In this document: in pieces, positions 9,801 to 17,773 of the stretch | How the letters are laid out: every line of letters begins with the position of its first letter | How positions within the stretch are numbered: position 1 is the stretch's first letter | NCBI GenBank assembly: GCA_951813605.1 | Contig: OX638379.1 | Location: 434,001 to 498,000 of the forward strand | Length of the DNA: 64,000 bases | Direction of reading: 5' to 3' | DNA from: an uncultured Bryobacterales bacterium | GTDB taxonomy: Bacteria; Acidobacteriota; Terriglobia; Bryobacterales; UBA6623 | Program-made: the position numbers and the translations under genes | Notes under the pieces: model-generated | Seen by the model: the letters and a program-made list of their open reading frames with translations, nothing else | Databases searched by the model: none | Told to the model about the DNA's origin: nothing

Positions 9801-10081
9801 GCTCGTTGCATGCCGGGAGCTTCCGCCTCGACGACATAAGTTGCCGGCTGTAGAAATACGAACGTGTAGTCCCCGGTTGCGCTACTGCTCGTATCGCGTC
9901 TCAATCCCGTTTCGGGATTGGTCACCGTTACCGTCACTCCGGGAACCACTGCGCCCGTGGCGTCCTGCACCGTGCCGGTAATAGTGCCGGTCGATGCTTG
10001 GCCATACAAGATAGGAAGACTCGCAATCTGCATTGCGACGACGCAAGCGGCCAAAAGTAGAATCGATCTGCTAGATGTCAT
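6851..10081 (-). CDS. Oar-like TonB-dependent outer-membrane receptor
   Basis: A 1076-residue receptor. A signal peptide ends near YGQA (~27); a carboxypeptidase-regulatory-like beta domain follows (GTITGTVQDATGAVVPGVTV, ~31-115); then a plug-like region with VIASKQITELPLNGRQF and NIVTRSGSNAFHG; then a long beta-barrel with many aromatic-ended strands and the C-terminus VVQFALKYTF, ending in Phe as outer-membrane barrels do. This is the Oar/CarboxypepD_reg type of receptor expanded in Acidobacteriota, thought to import or bind oligosaccharides or peptides. The start was set at 10081 because AGGAGG lies 6 bases before this ATG; the frame is open further upstream but without such support. A TPR gene follows downstream. 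Confidence 0.93.
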   Translation of the reverse strand: MTSSRSILLLAACVVAMQIASLPILYGQASTGTITGTVQDATGAVVPGVTVTVTNPETGLRRDTSSSATGDYTFVFLQPATYVVEAEAPGMQRATISGIVLQVDQVARVDIAMTVGEVTETVEVTADVVALQTDNATLGHVIASKQITELPLNGRQFLQLAALGPGVNPQVYASTSVNFCCKSIAFFKTGQNAVTITANGQREYSNMYLLDGVHNRNPVGGAVAITPSIEALEEFKLQTNSFSAEYGSSPTTVNIVTRSGSNAFHGALFHFFRNDRLDARNFFDADIPPFNQNQFGGVVTGPVIKDSTFFMFNFEGQRVRKANTLSGTFATQAMRDGDFSAFATQIYEPLTDEPIQNNRIPQSRFSQIYRNILPFVPLPNIAGAGGASGVEGFNFRNDPKDIKDSDQWTARLDQRISDFDNLLFRYSTLDAPTLFPGATDLYGTEFIYDGSNMAVTEVHTFSPTVINEFRFGFQSSRNFRLAEGNFGDTNYAQDVIGLRNVSAKPSNFGLPRFGVTGLSAVAPNSFTPQGGKYNEYQFMDQLAVLKGAHSFKVGGALIQHNYDGVADLNPRGSLAYNGQFTSPDGQPGGVPYADFLLGFPQSASVGQGDSETYLRYKSFHFFITDDWKITSKLSMSLGIRWEYEQRYHDRDDGLNVFDVRVGRVLSARDGEVRNGILDPDWNNVAPRIGIAYRPFGEKTVLRAAYGVFYDSFEYNDIQFLKLNAPDLIFSIFSNPLLNPANHDDWFPDPGDSFFAPFGMNVENATPYYQHWNFAIQRELASNLFLEVAYVGSKGTKLPGRFNANQAFLDKDPDNPTPVDSRRRFEGFGDAFINSFDRTSSYNSLQTKLERRFSQGLSFLAAYTWGRTLDSVSSSAYTPIDIGCISCEWGLSDLHVKHRFTFSSVYELPFGRGRQYLSNISGAADALLGGWQVNGIVTLSSGLALSPGGGNSNTGGFVSNRPSVVGGCNPNDFPQRTVQKYFNADCFFVQQTGTFGNSGRNVILGPGINNVDFSLFKNFPFAEGNQQIQFRAEFFNFFNHPSFVDLSLNTNIASPNAGLISTARDGRVVQFALKYTF

Positions 10082-10374
10082 CAAATCCTCCTGATGCGCA
10101 TCGGACACTTGGAAGATGGATCTCCATCCACGGGGAATTCCGCAGGCGTAACCCGTAATTGATGTTCTTTTTCCCAAGCGATACCTAATGATGCTGATGC
10201 GACTAGGACTATAGCCTGATTCCGGATTTGTGTCAACTCGATCAATAGTTCTTGCTCTGAAAGCGGATCTGGATCGATACAAGCGACAATGTTCGCTGTT
10301 TCTTCCGAAAGAGCCGACCATTCCTCAGAAATAGAGGCAAGCTCAAAAGGGTTGACTTCCGTTCTGAACCGCAT
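10081..10374 (-). CDS. Possible small leader protein coupled to the receptor gene
   Basis: A 97-residue frame whose TGA overlaps the receptor ATG by one base (TGATG), an arrangement often seen in translational coupling. The sequence is acidic and mixed in composition (for example SEQELLIELTQIRNQ followed by a hydrophobic stretch), not low-complexity, but codon use has far fewer G/C third positions than the neighbours. There is no clear ribosome-binding site at its ATG, and an in-frame TTG four codons upstream is an alternative. I do not recognise a family. It could be a chance open frame in the receptor leader. Confidence 0.25.
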   Translation of the reverse strand: MRFRTEVNPFELASISEEWSALSEETANIVACIDPDPLSEQELLIELTQIRNQAIVLVASASLGIAWEKEHQLRVTPAEFPVDGDPSSKCPMRIRRI

Positions 10375-10386
10375 CGGGCAAGCCAA

Positions 10387-11099
10387 TGTGGTGTGATCCG
10401 CATCTCGACTGACTGGGATCGATCATCGGATCTCGTTGGCCGCATCGTTTTTGGCGATCGAGCACGACTTCTTTATCCCATGGACCTTTCGGGATTCGAA
10501 TTCCACAATGCCGTGCAAACGATGATTTGTTCAACAAGTAAATTACACTGCAAATGATCGATAAAATCTAAAATTATCTTCGAAAATAATAGGAAATTTA
10601 TCACAAAGATGCTGTGGGTACAATTGCTTTTTTCAGTAGCTGGATGATCGCTTTCCAGCAACCGCTGGACCCTCGCCGTAGATCTGCCGGAAAGGCCGTG
10701 CTGCTGCCGGCAGTGTCGGAACCGAGTTCCCGTTGCCCGGCGGCCTTTCTGGAAGGCATCGACGGAGTGAGCAATCCATTTCGCAGACTGCTGAAGTCGA
10801 GCCGTTCAAATCCATTTCCCGAAATGGCCAGGATGGCTAGATTCTGGGTTGGATCATGGCTGCGCTGGTGATGGCCATAGGTGAGGACGAATACAAGCGC
10901 TGGGCGAAACCAGCTGCATCGGAACAAAGCGCAAGCCGGACGATACTTTCCCGATCGATCGACATTCCGCCAGCAAGGGTGCTCGGGCCCATTGCGTTGC
11001 CGGCTGCGGGGCGCTCCGAGGATGCTGCTGGATTACACGCTGAAGTCCCTCGGATAGGTCGTCCGCGTATCCGTGCAACGACATGGCGAATGTGAACGC
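10387..11099. other. Intergenic region with AT-rich patch
   Basis: About 700 bases between the receptor leader and smpB. Bases ~10525-10615 are strikingly AT-rich compared with the rest of the window. No frame here looks like a real gene and no RNA gene was recognised. The AT-rich patch may hold control elements for the receptor on the minus strand. Confidence 0.5.
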
Positions 11100-11570
11100 T
11101 TACCGTCGCGACCGGCGTCGAAGCATCGCTTGGCGGGCCTCGTCCTTCTCGATTGCCTTACGCTTCGCATCGCGCTTGTTGTGAAGCTGCTTGCCCTTGG
11201 CGAGGGCGATTTCGCACTTGATCTTGCCGTTCGAGGCGTATATGCGGGTTGGAATCAGGGTCAATCCTTTCTGGCGGATCTTACCCTCAAGGCGGTCGAT
11301 CTGCCTACGGTGCATCAATAGCTTGCGCGGACGCACCGGCTCGGTGTTGCCGATCGTGGCGTGAGTGTACGGGCTGATGTGCGCATTGCGAAGCCATATC
11401 TCCCCGTCCTTGATGGCTGCGTACGCATCCGACAGTTGGATCTTGCCGTTCCGGCAGGACTTGACCTCGGCCCCTGTCAGTACGATCCCGGCCTCGAACC
11501 GCTCCTGGAGCGTGTACAGCCTTCGGGCCCGGCGGTTGTCGGCGAAGGTGTTGCTAGGTTGCTTTGCCAT
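11100..11570 (-). CDS. smpB: SsrA-binding protein SmpB
   Basis: A 156-residue SmpB, the partner that delivers tmRNA to stalled ribosomes for trans-translation. Family signatures are visible: NRRARRLYTLQERFEAGIVLTGAEVKS at the N-terminus, IWLRNAHISPY, RPRKLLMHRRQI, GLTLIPTRIY and the basic tail DKRDAKRKAIEKDEARQ-like region here reading NKRDAKRKAIEKDEA, ending in RRRSRR. Length is typical. It is transcribed away from the secretin gene, with 54 bases between starts. The tmRNA gene itself was not found in this window. Confidence 0.97.
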   Translation of the reverse strand: MAKQPSNTFADNRRARRLYTLQERFEAGIVLTGAEVKSCRNGKIQLSDAYAAIKDGEIWLRNAHISPYTHATIGNTEPVRPRKLLMHRRQIDRLEGKIRQKGLTLIPTRIYASNGKIKCEIALAKGKQLHNKRDAKRKAIEKDEARQAMLRRRSRR

Positions 11571-11624
11571 TTCCGTTCCACGTTCGAGAACGCCCGATCG
11601 TCCTTAATCTAGGCTCACCCAACG

Positions 11625-14087
11625 ATGCGCACCCGTACACCCTCCTTCAGGATGCCAGTATCTCGGCGTCGGTTGCGCTGCGCCATAGTCTTCCTGCTCG
11701 TCCCGCTGCTCTTCGGGGAAGTTGCCTCTGCGGCATCGCGGAAGGCCCGCAAGCTGTACGAGCAAGGTCGGGCCGCAGAATTGTCCGGGCACTACGACGA
11801 GGCTCTCGAACTATACAACCTTGCCAGCAGGGAGTCGCCAGCGGACAGCCGCTTCAGCCTCGCCGAGCGGCGCATGCGATTCGTCGCGGGGCAAGCGCAC
11901 GTTGACGTCGGCTTCGGCCTCCGGAAGGACGGTCGTTACGAAGAAGCGCTCGTGGAATTCGAACAGGCTATCGCGGTCGACCCAGCTTCTAGCGTAGCGG
12001 CGCAAGAGCGCCGCCGCACCTTGCAGATGATCGAGCAGCGGGAGCAGGCGGAAAGCGGTTCCGACATCCCTCCCGAAGCCTTGGAGAGTGCCTTGGAGGC
12101 CGAGCGTTACCAGCGGGCGCTACGCGTGAAGTCGATCACTCAGCCACCTGATCTTGTGCCGCTGTCCAACCAGCCGATCAACTTGATGCTCAACGAGCAG
12201 GCGAAGGTCGTATTCGAAACGATCGGCAAGCTGGCGGGGATCAACATGCTCTTCGATCCCGACTTCTCGGATCGTGGGATCGAGATCGAAATCCGTAACG
12301 CGACACTGCCCGAGGCGCTGGACTATGTCGGATTGCTGGCGAAGGCATTCTGGAAGCCGATCACCCATAACACGGTGATGGTTCTGGACGACAATCCGAA
12401 CAAGCGCCGCGAGTACGAAGAGGAAGTGGTCAAGACCGTGTACCTGACCAACCTTTCCACGCCCCAGGACTTGTCTGAAGTTTCGACGGCGATTCGCGGA
12501 ATCCTGGACATTCGGCGGATGTTCACCGTGAATTCGATGAGCGCCATCGTGATGCGCAGCACGCGCGCCAAGGTCGCGATCGCGGAAAAGATCATCCATG
12601 ACATGGACAAGCCGCGCCCCGAGGTAATAATCGACGTGCTTGTACTGGAAACAAGCAAGTCCAACACTCGCAAGCTCGGCTTTACGCCGCTTTCGGGCGG
12701 GGGCAAGGGCATCCAGTTCCCTATCTCGTTTACCGGGCCAGAGGGCGGGGGTGACAATGCTTCCGTTCTCGCCTTGAACCGGCTCGGCAGCGTGGGCGTG
12801 GGGAGCTGGGCAACGACGCTGCCCGGCTTTCAGCTCACCGCCTTGTTCAGCAATTCCGAGACAGAGTTGCTCCAGTCGCCGCGCCTGAGGGCGGCGGACA
12901 ATCATCAAGCGGACCTGCGCATCGGCGATCGCATTCCGATCGCGACCGGCAGCTTCCAGCCCGGGGTTGGAGGCGTCGGCATCAATCCCTTGGTCAACAC
13001 GCAGTTCACCTACACCGATGTCGGTGTCAATGTCGCGCTGACACCCAAGATCCATGCGAACCGTGAAGTATCGATGCACGTGTCGATCGAAATCTCGAAC
13101 GTCCGCGACTTCGTTGACATTGGCGGCATTTCCCAGCCGGTCATCGGTCAGCGCACGATCGAGCACGATATCCGCATCCAAGAAGGAGAAGCGAGCGTTA
13201 TCGGCGGACTCAATCAGTCGCAGATCTTCAAGACCAGGGCGGGCGTGCCTTTCTTGGGCGCGCTGCCCGTAATAGGCAAGCTGTTCAGCGACGAGGAGGT
13301 TCAGCGGGCGGAGAGCGAGATTCTGCTGGTGCTCGTGCCCCACATCGTGCGGATGCCGGGCATCGAGGAAAGCAACCTTCGGACAATCTCCACCGGGACC
13401 GATCAAAAGTTCGAACTGCGTTACGCCCAGGCTGGCAGCGGAAAGCCCGCCCTGCCTCCGCTCGGCGAGCCATCCGACCAGGTGGTGGCAGAGGTTAATC
13501 CGTCCACCGGGAGTCCCTCCGCGCTCGAGCCGACGCCCCAGACCCCTCCCGAGCCTGCCGCTGCTGTCGAGGCAGAGGCCGCAACCGGCCCTGACACGGC
13601 GGCATCCGCGACAGAGCCTGTCGCCGGACAAGCCCCTCCCGCCAATGACGGTGCCCAACCGTCTCCGCAAGGGCCCCGCCTCTTCGTCGAACCTTCCATG
13701 ATCGGTCTGGGTGTGGGCCAAGAGGTGACCGTCTCCTTGATGGTGAGTCATGCCGTCCAGCTCGCGAGCATGCCGCTGCGAATCCAGTACGAGAGGGAGA
13801 CGCTCCGTCTGACACGAATCGAGAAGGGGCCCTTCCTGGCGGGGGCAGACGCAAGCGACATCATTTTCTCGCGCAGCATCCGGCACTCCAACGGGCTGGC
13901 CGCCGTGAACATTTCAAGGTTTCGCGGTGCTGGGGGAGCGGACGGGGAAGGCGAGCTCGTGACGCTCACGTTCGAGGGTCTGGCGCCCGGGAATTCCCAG
14001 CTGCGGGTATTCGCGACCGCTCCCCGAGATGCGTCCAATACCGCATTGCGCGTCGAGCCGTTGGAAGTCGAGGTGACGGTAGAGTAG
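11625..14087 (+). CDS. Secretin with N-terminal TPRs and C-terminal cohesin-like domain
   Basis: An 820-residue outer-membrane secretin of the type II secretion/type IV pilus superfamily. Order: export signal (to ~37), TPR segment (~40-125), short N0/STN-like region (~190-250, starting VVFETIGKLAGINMLFD), N1-like region (~260-335), secretin domain (~335-590, ending VIGGLNQSQIFKTRAGVPFLGALPVIGKLF then LLVLVPHIVR), a Pro/Ala/Glu-rich linker (~620-690) and a cohesin-like beta-sandwich (~690-815, with SLMVSHAVQLASMPLRIQYE and GELVTLTFEGLAPG). Two pseudopilin genes follow within a few bases, so they probably work together. The C-terminal cohesin-like fold on a secretin is unusual outside this phylum. 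An alternative start is Met10. Confidence 0.9.
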   Translation: MRTRTPSFRMPVSRRRLRCAIVFLLVPLLFGEVASAASRKARKLYEQGRAAELSGHYDEALELYNLASRESPADSRFSLAERRMRFVAGQAHVDVGFGLRKDGRYEEALVEFEQAIAVDPASSVAAQERRRTLQMIEQREQAESGSDIPPEALESALEAERYQRALRVKSITQPPDLVPLSNQPINLMLNEQAKVVFETIGKLAGINMLFDPDFSDRGIEIEIRNATLPEALDYVGLLAKAFWKPITHNTVMVLDDNPNKRREYEEEVVKTVYLTNLSTPQDLSEVSTAIRGILDIRRMFTVNSMSAIVMRSTRAKVAIAEKIIHDMDKPRPEVIIDVLVLETSKSNTRKLGFTPLSGGGKGIQFPISFTGPEGGGDNASVLALNRLGSVGVGSWATTLPGFQLTALFSNSETELLQSPRLRAADNHQADLRIGDRIPIATGSFQPGVGGVGINPLVNTQFTYTDVGVNVALTPKIHANREVSMHVSIEISNVRDFVDIGGISQPVIGQRTIEHDIRIQEGEASVIGGLNQSQIFKTRAGVPFLGALPVIGKLFSDEEVQRAESEILLVLVPHIVRMPGIEESNLRTISTGTDQKFELRYAQAGSGKPALPPLGEPSDQVVAEVNPSTGSPSALEPTPQTPPEPAAAVEAEAATGPDTAASATEPVAGQAPPANDGAQPSPQGPRLFVEPSMIGLGVGQEVTVSLMVSHAVQLASMPLRIQYERETLRLTRIEKGPFLAGADASDIIFSRSIRHSNGLAAVNISRFRGAGGADGEGELVTLTFEGLAPGNSQLRVFATAPRDASNTALRVEPLEVEVTVE

Positions 14088-14093
14088 GGCAAA

Positions 14094-14819
14094 ATGCGGA
14101 GCCCACCGAAACCGATCCGCGGGACGCGTCGACTGGCGGCGCGCTTGGCTCCGCGCGCCGGTGAAGCCGGTCTGACGCTCATCGAGTTGATCGTTGCGTT
14201 CAGCCTCATGATGATCCTTTCGGTGATGGCGTTGCCGGTTGCTCGAGTCAAGGTCCTTCGAGAGAAGGAACGCCGCCTGCGGGAAGCGCTGCACGAAATG
14301 CGCCAAGCAATCGATCGCCACAAGGACATGGCGGACGAGGGGAAGCTCGACCAGCTCGACCCGGACAACCACGGTTACCCGAAAAGCCTCGAAGCTCTCG
14401 TTGAAGGCGTCGATACGGAGGCGAATGAAGATGGACTGCCTACGCGTTCGCCCGGGCTGGGGCTGGAGTCGTCTCGCGCGATGGGCGGGGGCTCAAGTGG
14501 CCTGCGCGGTTTCGGGGCGAGCACCGGGCAAGGGGGCGGAATTGGCACCAGACGAGGGTCAGGCAGGGACGGCGCATTCTCGGGCCGTGACGATCCCCTC
14601 CGCCGGGGTGACCCGCTTGCTCGAGAGGACGATGGGCCGGAAACGATGCGATTTCTGCGATCGATTCCTGTGGACCCGATGACCGGAAGGCGCGAATGGG
14701 GCTTGCTTTCGGTGTCCGATAACCCCGAGTCGCGGAGCTGGAGCGGGCGCAACGTGTTCGACGTCTACTCACTTAGCAGCGCCATCGCTCTGGACGGGAC
14801 GAGGTACAGCGAATGGTGA
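14094..14819 (+). CDS. Type II secretion-like pseudopilin with disordered insert
   Basis: A 241-residue prepilin-like protein. After a basic leader comes the prepilin peptidase site GEAG/LTLIEL (cleavage after Gly, with Glu at +5) and a ~20-residue hydrophobic helix (IVAFSLMMILSVMALPVA). The core resembles GspG, ending with IPVDPMTGRREWGL and TRYSEW. Between them, residues ~125-185, is a Gly/Arg/Ser-rich low-complexity stretch not expected in a pseudopilin. It starts 6 bases after the secretin stop and overlaps the next pseudopilin by 7 bases, so the three genes form one transcript. Confidence 0.85.
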   Translation: MRSPPKPIRGTRRLAARLAPRAGEAGLTLIELIVAFSLMMILSVMALPVARVKVLREKERRLREALHEMRQAIDRHKDMADEGKLDQLDPDNHGYPKSLEALVEGVDTEANEDGLPTRSPGLGLESSRAMGGGSSGLRGFGASTGQGGGIGTRRGSGRDGAFSGRDDPLRRGDPLAREDDGPETMRFLRSIPVDPMTGRREWGLLSVSDNPESRSWSGRNVFDVYSLSSAIALDGTRYSEW

Positions 14820-15217
14820 GACTCGTCCGAACCAGCGCCTGCCCGGGACTGCGGGGCTTCACGCTCCTGGAAATGATGGTCGTGATGACGATCATCGTCA
14901 CGATCGTGTCGATCGCAGTGCCCTTCTATTCGTCCGCAATTGTTAGGGCACGCGAGAGTGTGCTGCGATCCAACTTGCTGACGATCCGATCGGTAATCGA
15001 CCAGTACACCTACGACAAGGAGGCCCCTCCCCAGTCGTTGGAGGATCTCGTCCAAGAGGGCTACCTCCGAGAAGTGCCGATCGACCCTGTCACCCAGTCG
15101 CGTGACACGTGGGAGCTGATCGTCGAGACCGGCCCGACAGGGGAATCCGGATTGTTCGACGTGCGCAGTGGGTCGGACGAGACTTCGCTGGCAGGAACTC
15201 CTTACAACGAGTGGTAG
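14813..15217 (+). CDS. GspG-like pseudopilin
   Basis: A 134-residue prepilin-like protein with cleavage site LRG/FTLLEM, hydrophobic helix VVMTIIVTIVSIAVPFY and the GspG-type tail VPIDPVTQSRDTWEL ... TPYNEW. It overlaps the preceding pseudopilin (ATGGTGA, 7 bases), which implies translational coupling. With the secretin and the other pseudopilin it makes a partial type II secretion-like set; no ATPase (GspE) or platform protein (GspF) is encoded nearby, so those must come from elsewhere. Confidence 0.88.
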   Translation: MVRLVRTSACPGLRGFTLLEMMVVMTIIVTIVSIAVPFYSSAIVRARESVLRSNLLTIRSVIDQYTYDKEAPPQSLEDLVQEGYLREVPIDPVTQSRDTWELIVETGPTGESGLFDVRSGSDETSLAGTPYNEW

Positions 15218-15292
15218 GCGAGCCAGCGGAGCAGGCGCGACCTTGGCTCCCTTCTTTCTTCCACGCTGGCACGCTCCGCCTGGAGGCGCGGC

Positions 15293-15298
15293 TATAAT
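15293..15298 (+). promoter_or_regulatory. Consensus -10 element TATAAT upstream of sppA
   Basis: A perfect TATAAT lies 18 bases before the sppA ATG in otherwise GC-rich DNA. No good -35 box is seen 16-18 bases upstream. Confidence 0.45.
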
Positions 15299-15316
15299 GA
15301 GCCCTTTGGAAGTCAC

Positions 15317-17074
15317 ATGAGTTCATTTGTCAAGGGCATGCTCGTCGGCATCTTGTCGATGTTCGTGTTCGTCGCAGCAGTCGGCACCGTCGCTTTCTTT
15401 GCCTCGCGCGGTGAATCCCGCATCCCATCGGAGACGGCTTTGGTACTGCACCTGCGAGGTGGCATTCCGGAGCATATCGACACCGAGATGCCCGGATTTC
15501 TTTCAGTCATGGCCGATGGCGGTTCTGTGACTTTGTTCGGCATGACGCAGGCAGTGCGGCGCGCCGCCGAGGACGATAGCGTGAAAGCACTCGTGCTGCG
15601 CTGCGACGGGTCGAGTGCCGGCTGGGCCAAGGCCCAGGAGGTTCGCTGGGCGATCGAAGCGTTCAAGGAATCCGGGAAGCCCGTCTGGGCGTTTCTCGAA
15701 ATAGCCGGACGGGAAGACTATTACATCGCCTCGCTCGCGGATCGGATCGTGATCCAGCCCGAGAGCTTTCTTGAGCTAAGCGGGCTGCGCATGGAAGTCA
15801 TGTTCTTCAAGAGCGCGCTCGACAAGCTTGGAGTCGGGACCGAGTTGATCCGCACCGGGAAATACAAGAGCGCGGGCGAGCCGTTCTCTCGCAACGAAAT
15901 GTCGCCGGAGTGGCGCGAAGTCCTCAACGAGACGCTAGACGAGTTCTACTCTCAACTGCTGGAAGGGCTTGCCGAAGGTCGCGGACAGGACAGCGAGCAC
16001 TGGAGGGCGCTGCTCGACGAAGGGCCGTTCGACACGGCGGATGCGCATCGCCACGGACTCGTAGACGACGTATTGGACGAGGCGGGCTTTTTCGAGGAAT
16101 TGGACACGGCGCTGGGTGCCGACGACCTGCACCGGATGAGCGCTGCGTCCTACGCGCGCCGACCGAGGCGTGCAGGGGGCGGCGAGAAGATCGCCTTCAT
16201 GCACGCCATCGGGACCATCATGAGCGGCTCCAGCTCGACGGACCCGTTCAGTGGCTATCCGAGCGTGCTCGGCTCGCGGACATTCAATTCGCATCTCGAG
16301 GACCTGCGCGAGGACGAGAGCATCTCGGGAGTGATCCTGCGCATCGATTCCCCGGGGGGTGACGCGATTGCCTCCGAGCAGATGCTGCGGGCGGTGCGCC
16401 GGCTCAGTGACGAAAAACCGGTCGTGGTCTCGATGTCGAATGTAGCCGCCTCGGGCGGATACTACATAGCGTCCGCACCTGAAGTCCCCATCGTTGCGTA
16501 CCCGGGAACTTACACGGGATCGATCGGCGTCTTCACGATCCACATGAATCTACGAGAGCTCTATGGCAAGCTCGGCATCAGCAAGGAAATCTTGACCAGG
16601 GGCCGCTTCGCGGGCATGTATACCGATTACCGACCCCTCACTGCGGATGAGAGGGCAAAAGTGCGCGGCTATGTGGACTCGATCTACGAAACCTTCCTAA
16701 AGCGGGTGTCCGAGGGTCGAGGCACGGACCCCGAATCGGTTCGCGAACTGGCCGAGGGCCGGGTCTGGATTGGCTCGCAAGCTTCGGAAAACGGCTTGGT
16801 CGACGAACTGGGGGGCTTCCGGGTCGCTATCGACCTCGTCAAGCAAGCGGCTGCGATTGACGAGGAGGCACCCGTACGCATCCTCAGCTACCCGCCTCGG
16901 CGCAGCCTCCTCGACACCCTTTTCTCCAGAGGTCGTCGCGCAGCCTTCGCGCAGTTCTTCGATTCACCGGCGTTCAGCGAAGCCCGCAGGGACTGGACCG
17001 AGGTGATGGCGTGGGCTGATCGGCTTCGGGGCGGTGCGATGTACATGGCACCTTACACCCTGAAGGTGGACTAG
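15317..17074 (+). CDS. sppA: Signal peptide peptidase SppA, long (67K) type
   Basis: A 585-residue membrane-anchored serine protease that degrades cleaved signal peptides. An N-terminal membrane segment (~7-29) is followed by two tandem S49 domains. The catalytic lysine lies in the first repeat, IRTGKYKSAGEPF (Lys184), and the nucleophile serine in the second, SNVAASGGYYIA (Ser379), as in the E. coli enzyme. GxxxGSIGVF follows at ~400. The length matches the duplicated E. coli type rather than the short Gram-positive form. It is preceded by TATAAT and stands between the pseudopilins and efp, all on the plus strand. Confidence 0.95.
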   Translation: MSSFVKGMLVGILSMFVFVAAVGTVAFFASRGESRIPSETALVLHLRGGIPEHIDTEMPGFLSVMADGGSVTLFGMTQAVRRAAEDDSVKALVLRCDGSSAGWAKAQEVRWAIEAFKESGKPVWAFLEIAGREDYYIASLADRIVIQPESFLELSGLRMEVMFFKSALDKLGVGTELIRTGKYKSAGEPFSRNEMSPEWREVLNETLDEFYSQLLEGLAEGRGQDSEHWRALLDEGPFDTADAHRHGLVDDVLDEAGFFEELDTALGADDLHRMSAASYARRPRRAGGGEKIAFMHAIGTIMSGSSSTDPFSGYPSVLGSRTFNSHLEDLREDESISGVILRIDSPGGDAIASEQMLRAVRRLSDEKPVVVSMSNVAASGGYYIASAPEVPIVAYPGTYTGSIGVFTIHMNLRELYGKLGISKEILTRGRFAGMYTDYRPLTADERAKVRGYVDSIYETFLKRVSEGRGTDPESVRELAEGRVWIGSQASENGLVDELGGFRVAIDLVKQAAAIDEEAPVRILSYPPRRSLLDTLFSRGRRAAFAQFFDSPAFSEARRDWTEVMAWADRLRGGAMYMAPYTLKVD

Positions 17075-17146
17075 TGCCCGTCGGAGTAGCGGCGCTAACG
17101 CTGCCCTGCGGGCGCGACCGTAGAAAAGGGGCTGATTGCTTGGGGA

Positions 17147-17152
17147 TATAAT
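17147..17152 (+). promoter_or_regulatory. Consensus -10 element TATAAT upstream of efp
   Basis: TATAAT sits 60 bases before the efp start. A matching -35 hexamer is not obvious; the sequence 18 bases upstream reads GAAAAG. Confidence 0.4.
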
Positions 17153-17212
17153 GCCGGGGAGTGTGGGAACTGCCGGTTTCGGCGCGTTCCCCTACAGAGC
17201 GGGAGTTCGGAT

Positions 17213-17773
17213 TTGAACGTGCAGGCAACACACCTACGTCCAGGCATGGTGGTGCGCTACAACGGCGACATCTGCACGATCCATAAGACGGAGCACCGGA
17301 CCCCCGGCAACAAGCGCGGCTTCGTCCAGGCGAAGATGCGAAATCATCGCTCCGGCGCGATGATCGAGCAAAGGTTCTCCTCGGAGGACTTCGTCCCCAA
17401 GGTGATGCTCGAAGCGCGCGAGATGCAATATCTTTACGCGGACAGCGGGGCGTTCTTCTTTATGAACACCGAGACGTACGATCAAATCGAGCTCTCCCGC
17501 GAGCAGCTCGGAGACCAGGTCAATTACCTGATCCTCGACACTGTTGTGAAGGTCCAGTTTCTCGATGGGGTGCCGTACAACCTCGACCTGCCGTCGTCCG
17601 TCAATCTAGAGGTCGCGGAAACCGAGCCTGCGATCAAGGGCGCGACCGTGACGAACGTCAACAAGCCTGCCAAGACGGAGACAGGCTTGGTGGTGCAAGT
17701 TCCTCAGTTCATCAAGGAGGGCGAGTCGATCCGGGTCAACACAGCGGACGGCACCTACCTAGGCAGGGCCTGA
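17213..17773 (+). CDS. efp: Elongation factor P
   Basis: A 186-residue EF-P, which helps ribosomes through polyproline stretches. The N-terminal KOW-like domain reads THLRPGMVVRYNGDICTI, and the C-terminal S1-like domain contains TVVKVQFLDG and the ending VNTADGTYLGRA. The tip of the modification loop reads TPGNKRGF: the residue aligned with the E. coli modified Lys is Asn33, followed by Lys34, so the usual beta-lysylation site is not in its standard place. The start is a TTG after AGCGGGAG; the in-frame GTG two codons on is less likely. The 3' end overlaps the convergent amidase gene by 15 bases. Confidence 0.96.
   Translation: MNVQATHLRPGMVVRYNGDICTIHKTEHRTPGNKRGFVQAKMRNHRSGAMIEQRFSSEDFVPKVMLEAREMQYLYADSGAFFFMNTETYDQIELSREQLGDQVNYLILDTVVKVQFLDGVPYNLDLPSSVNLEVAETEPAIKGATVTNVNKPAKTETGLVVQVPQFIKEGESIRVNTADGTYLGRA

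Noticed and set aside
10485..10505. GGGATTCGAATTCC as a tRNA T-arm on the minus strand
   Set aside because: No cloverleaf with acceptor, D and anticodon arms can be folded around it.
10601..10927. A 108-codon minus-strand frame in the receptor/smpB gap
   Set aside because: No recognisable family, no ribosome-binding site, and overlapping frames of equal quality on the other strand.
12120..13886. A 588-codon frame on the minus strand opposite the secretin gene
   Set aside because: It is the antisense shadow of a well supported secretin; its translation is rich in His, Arg and Asp with no family resemblance.
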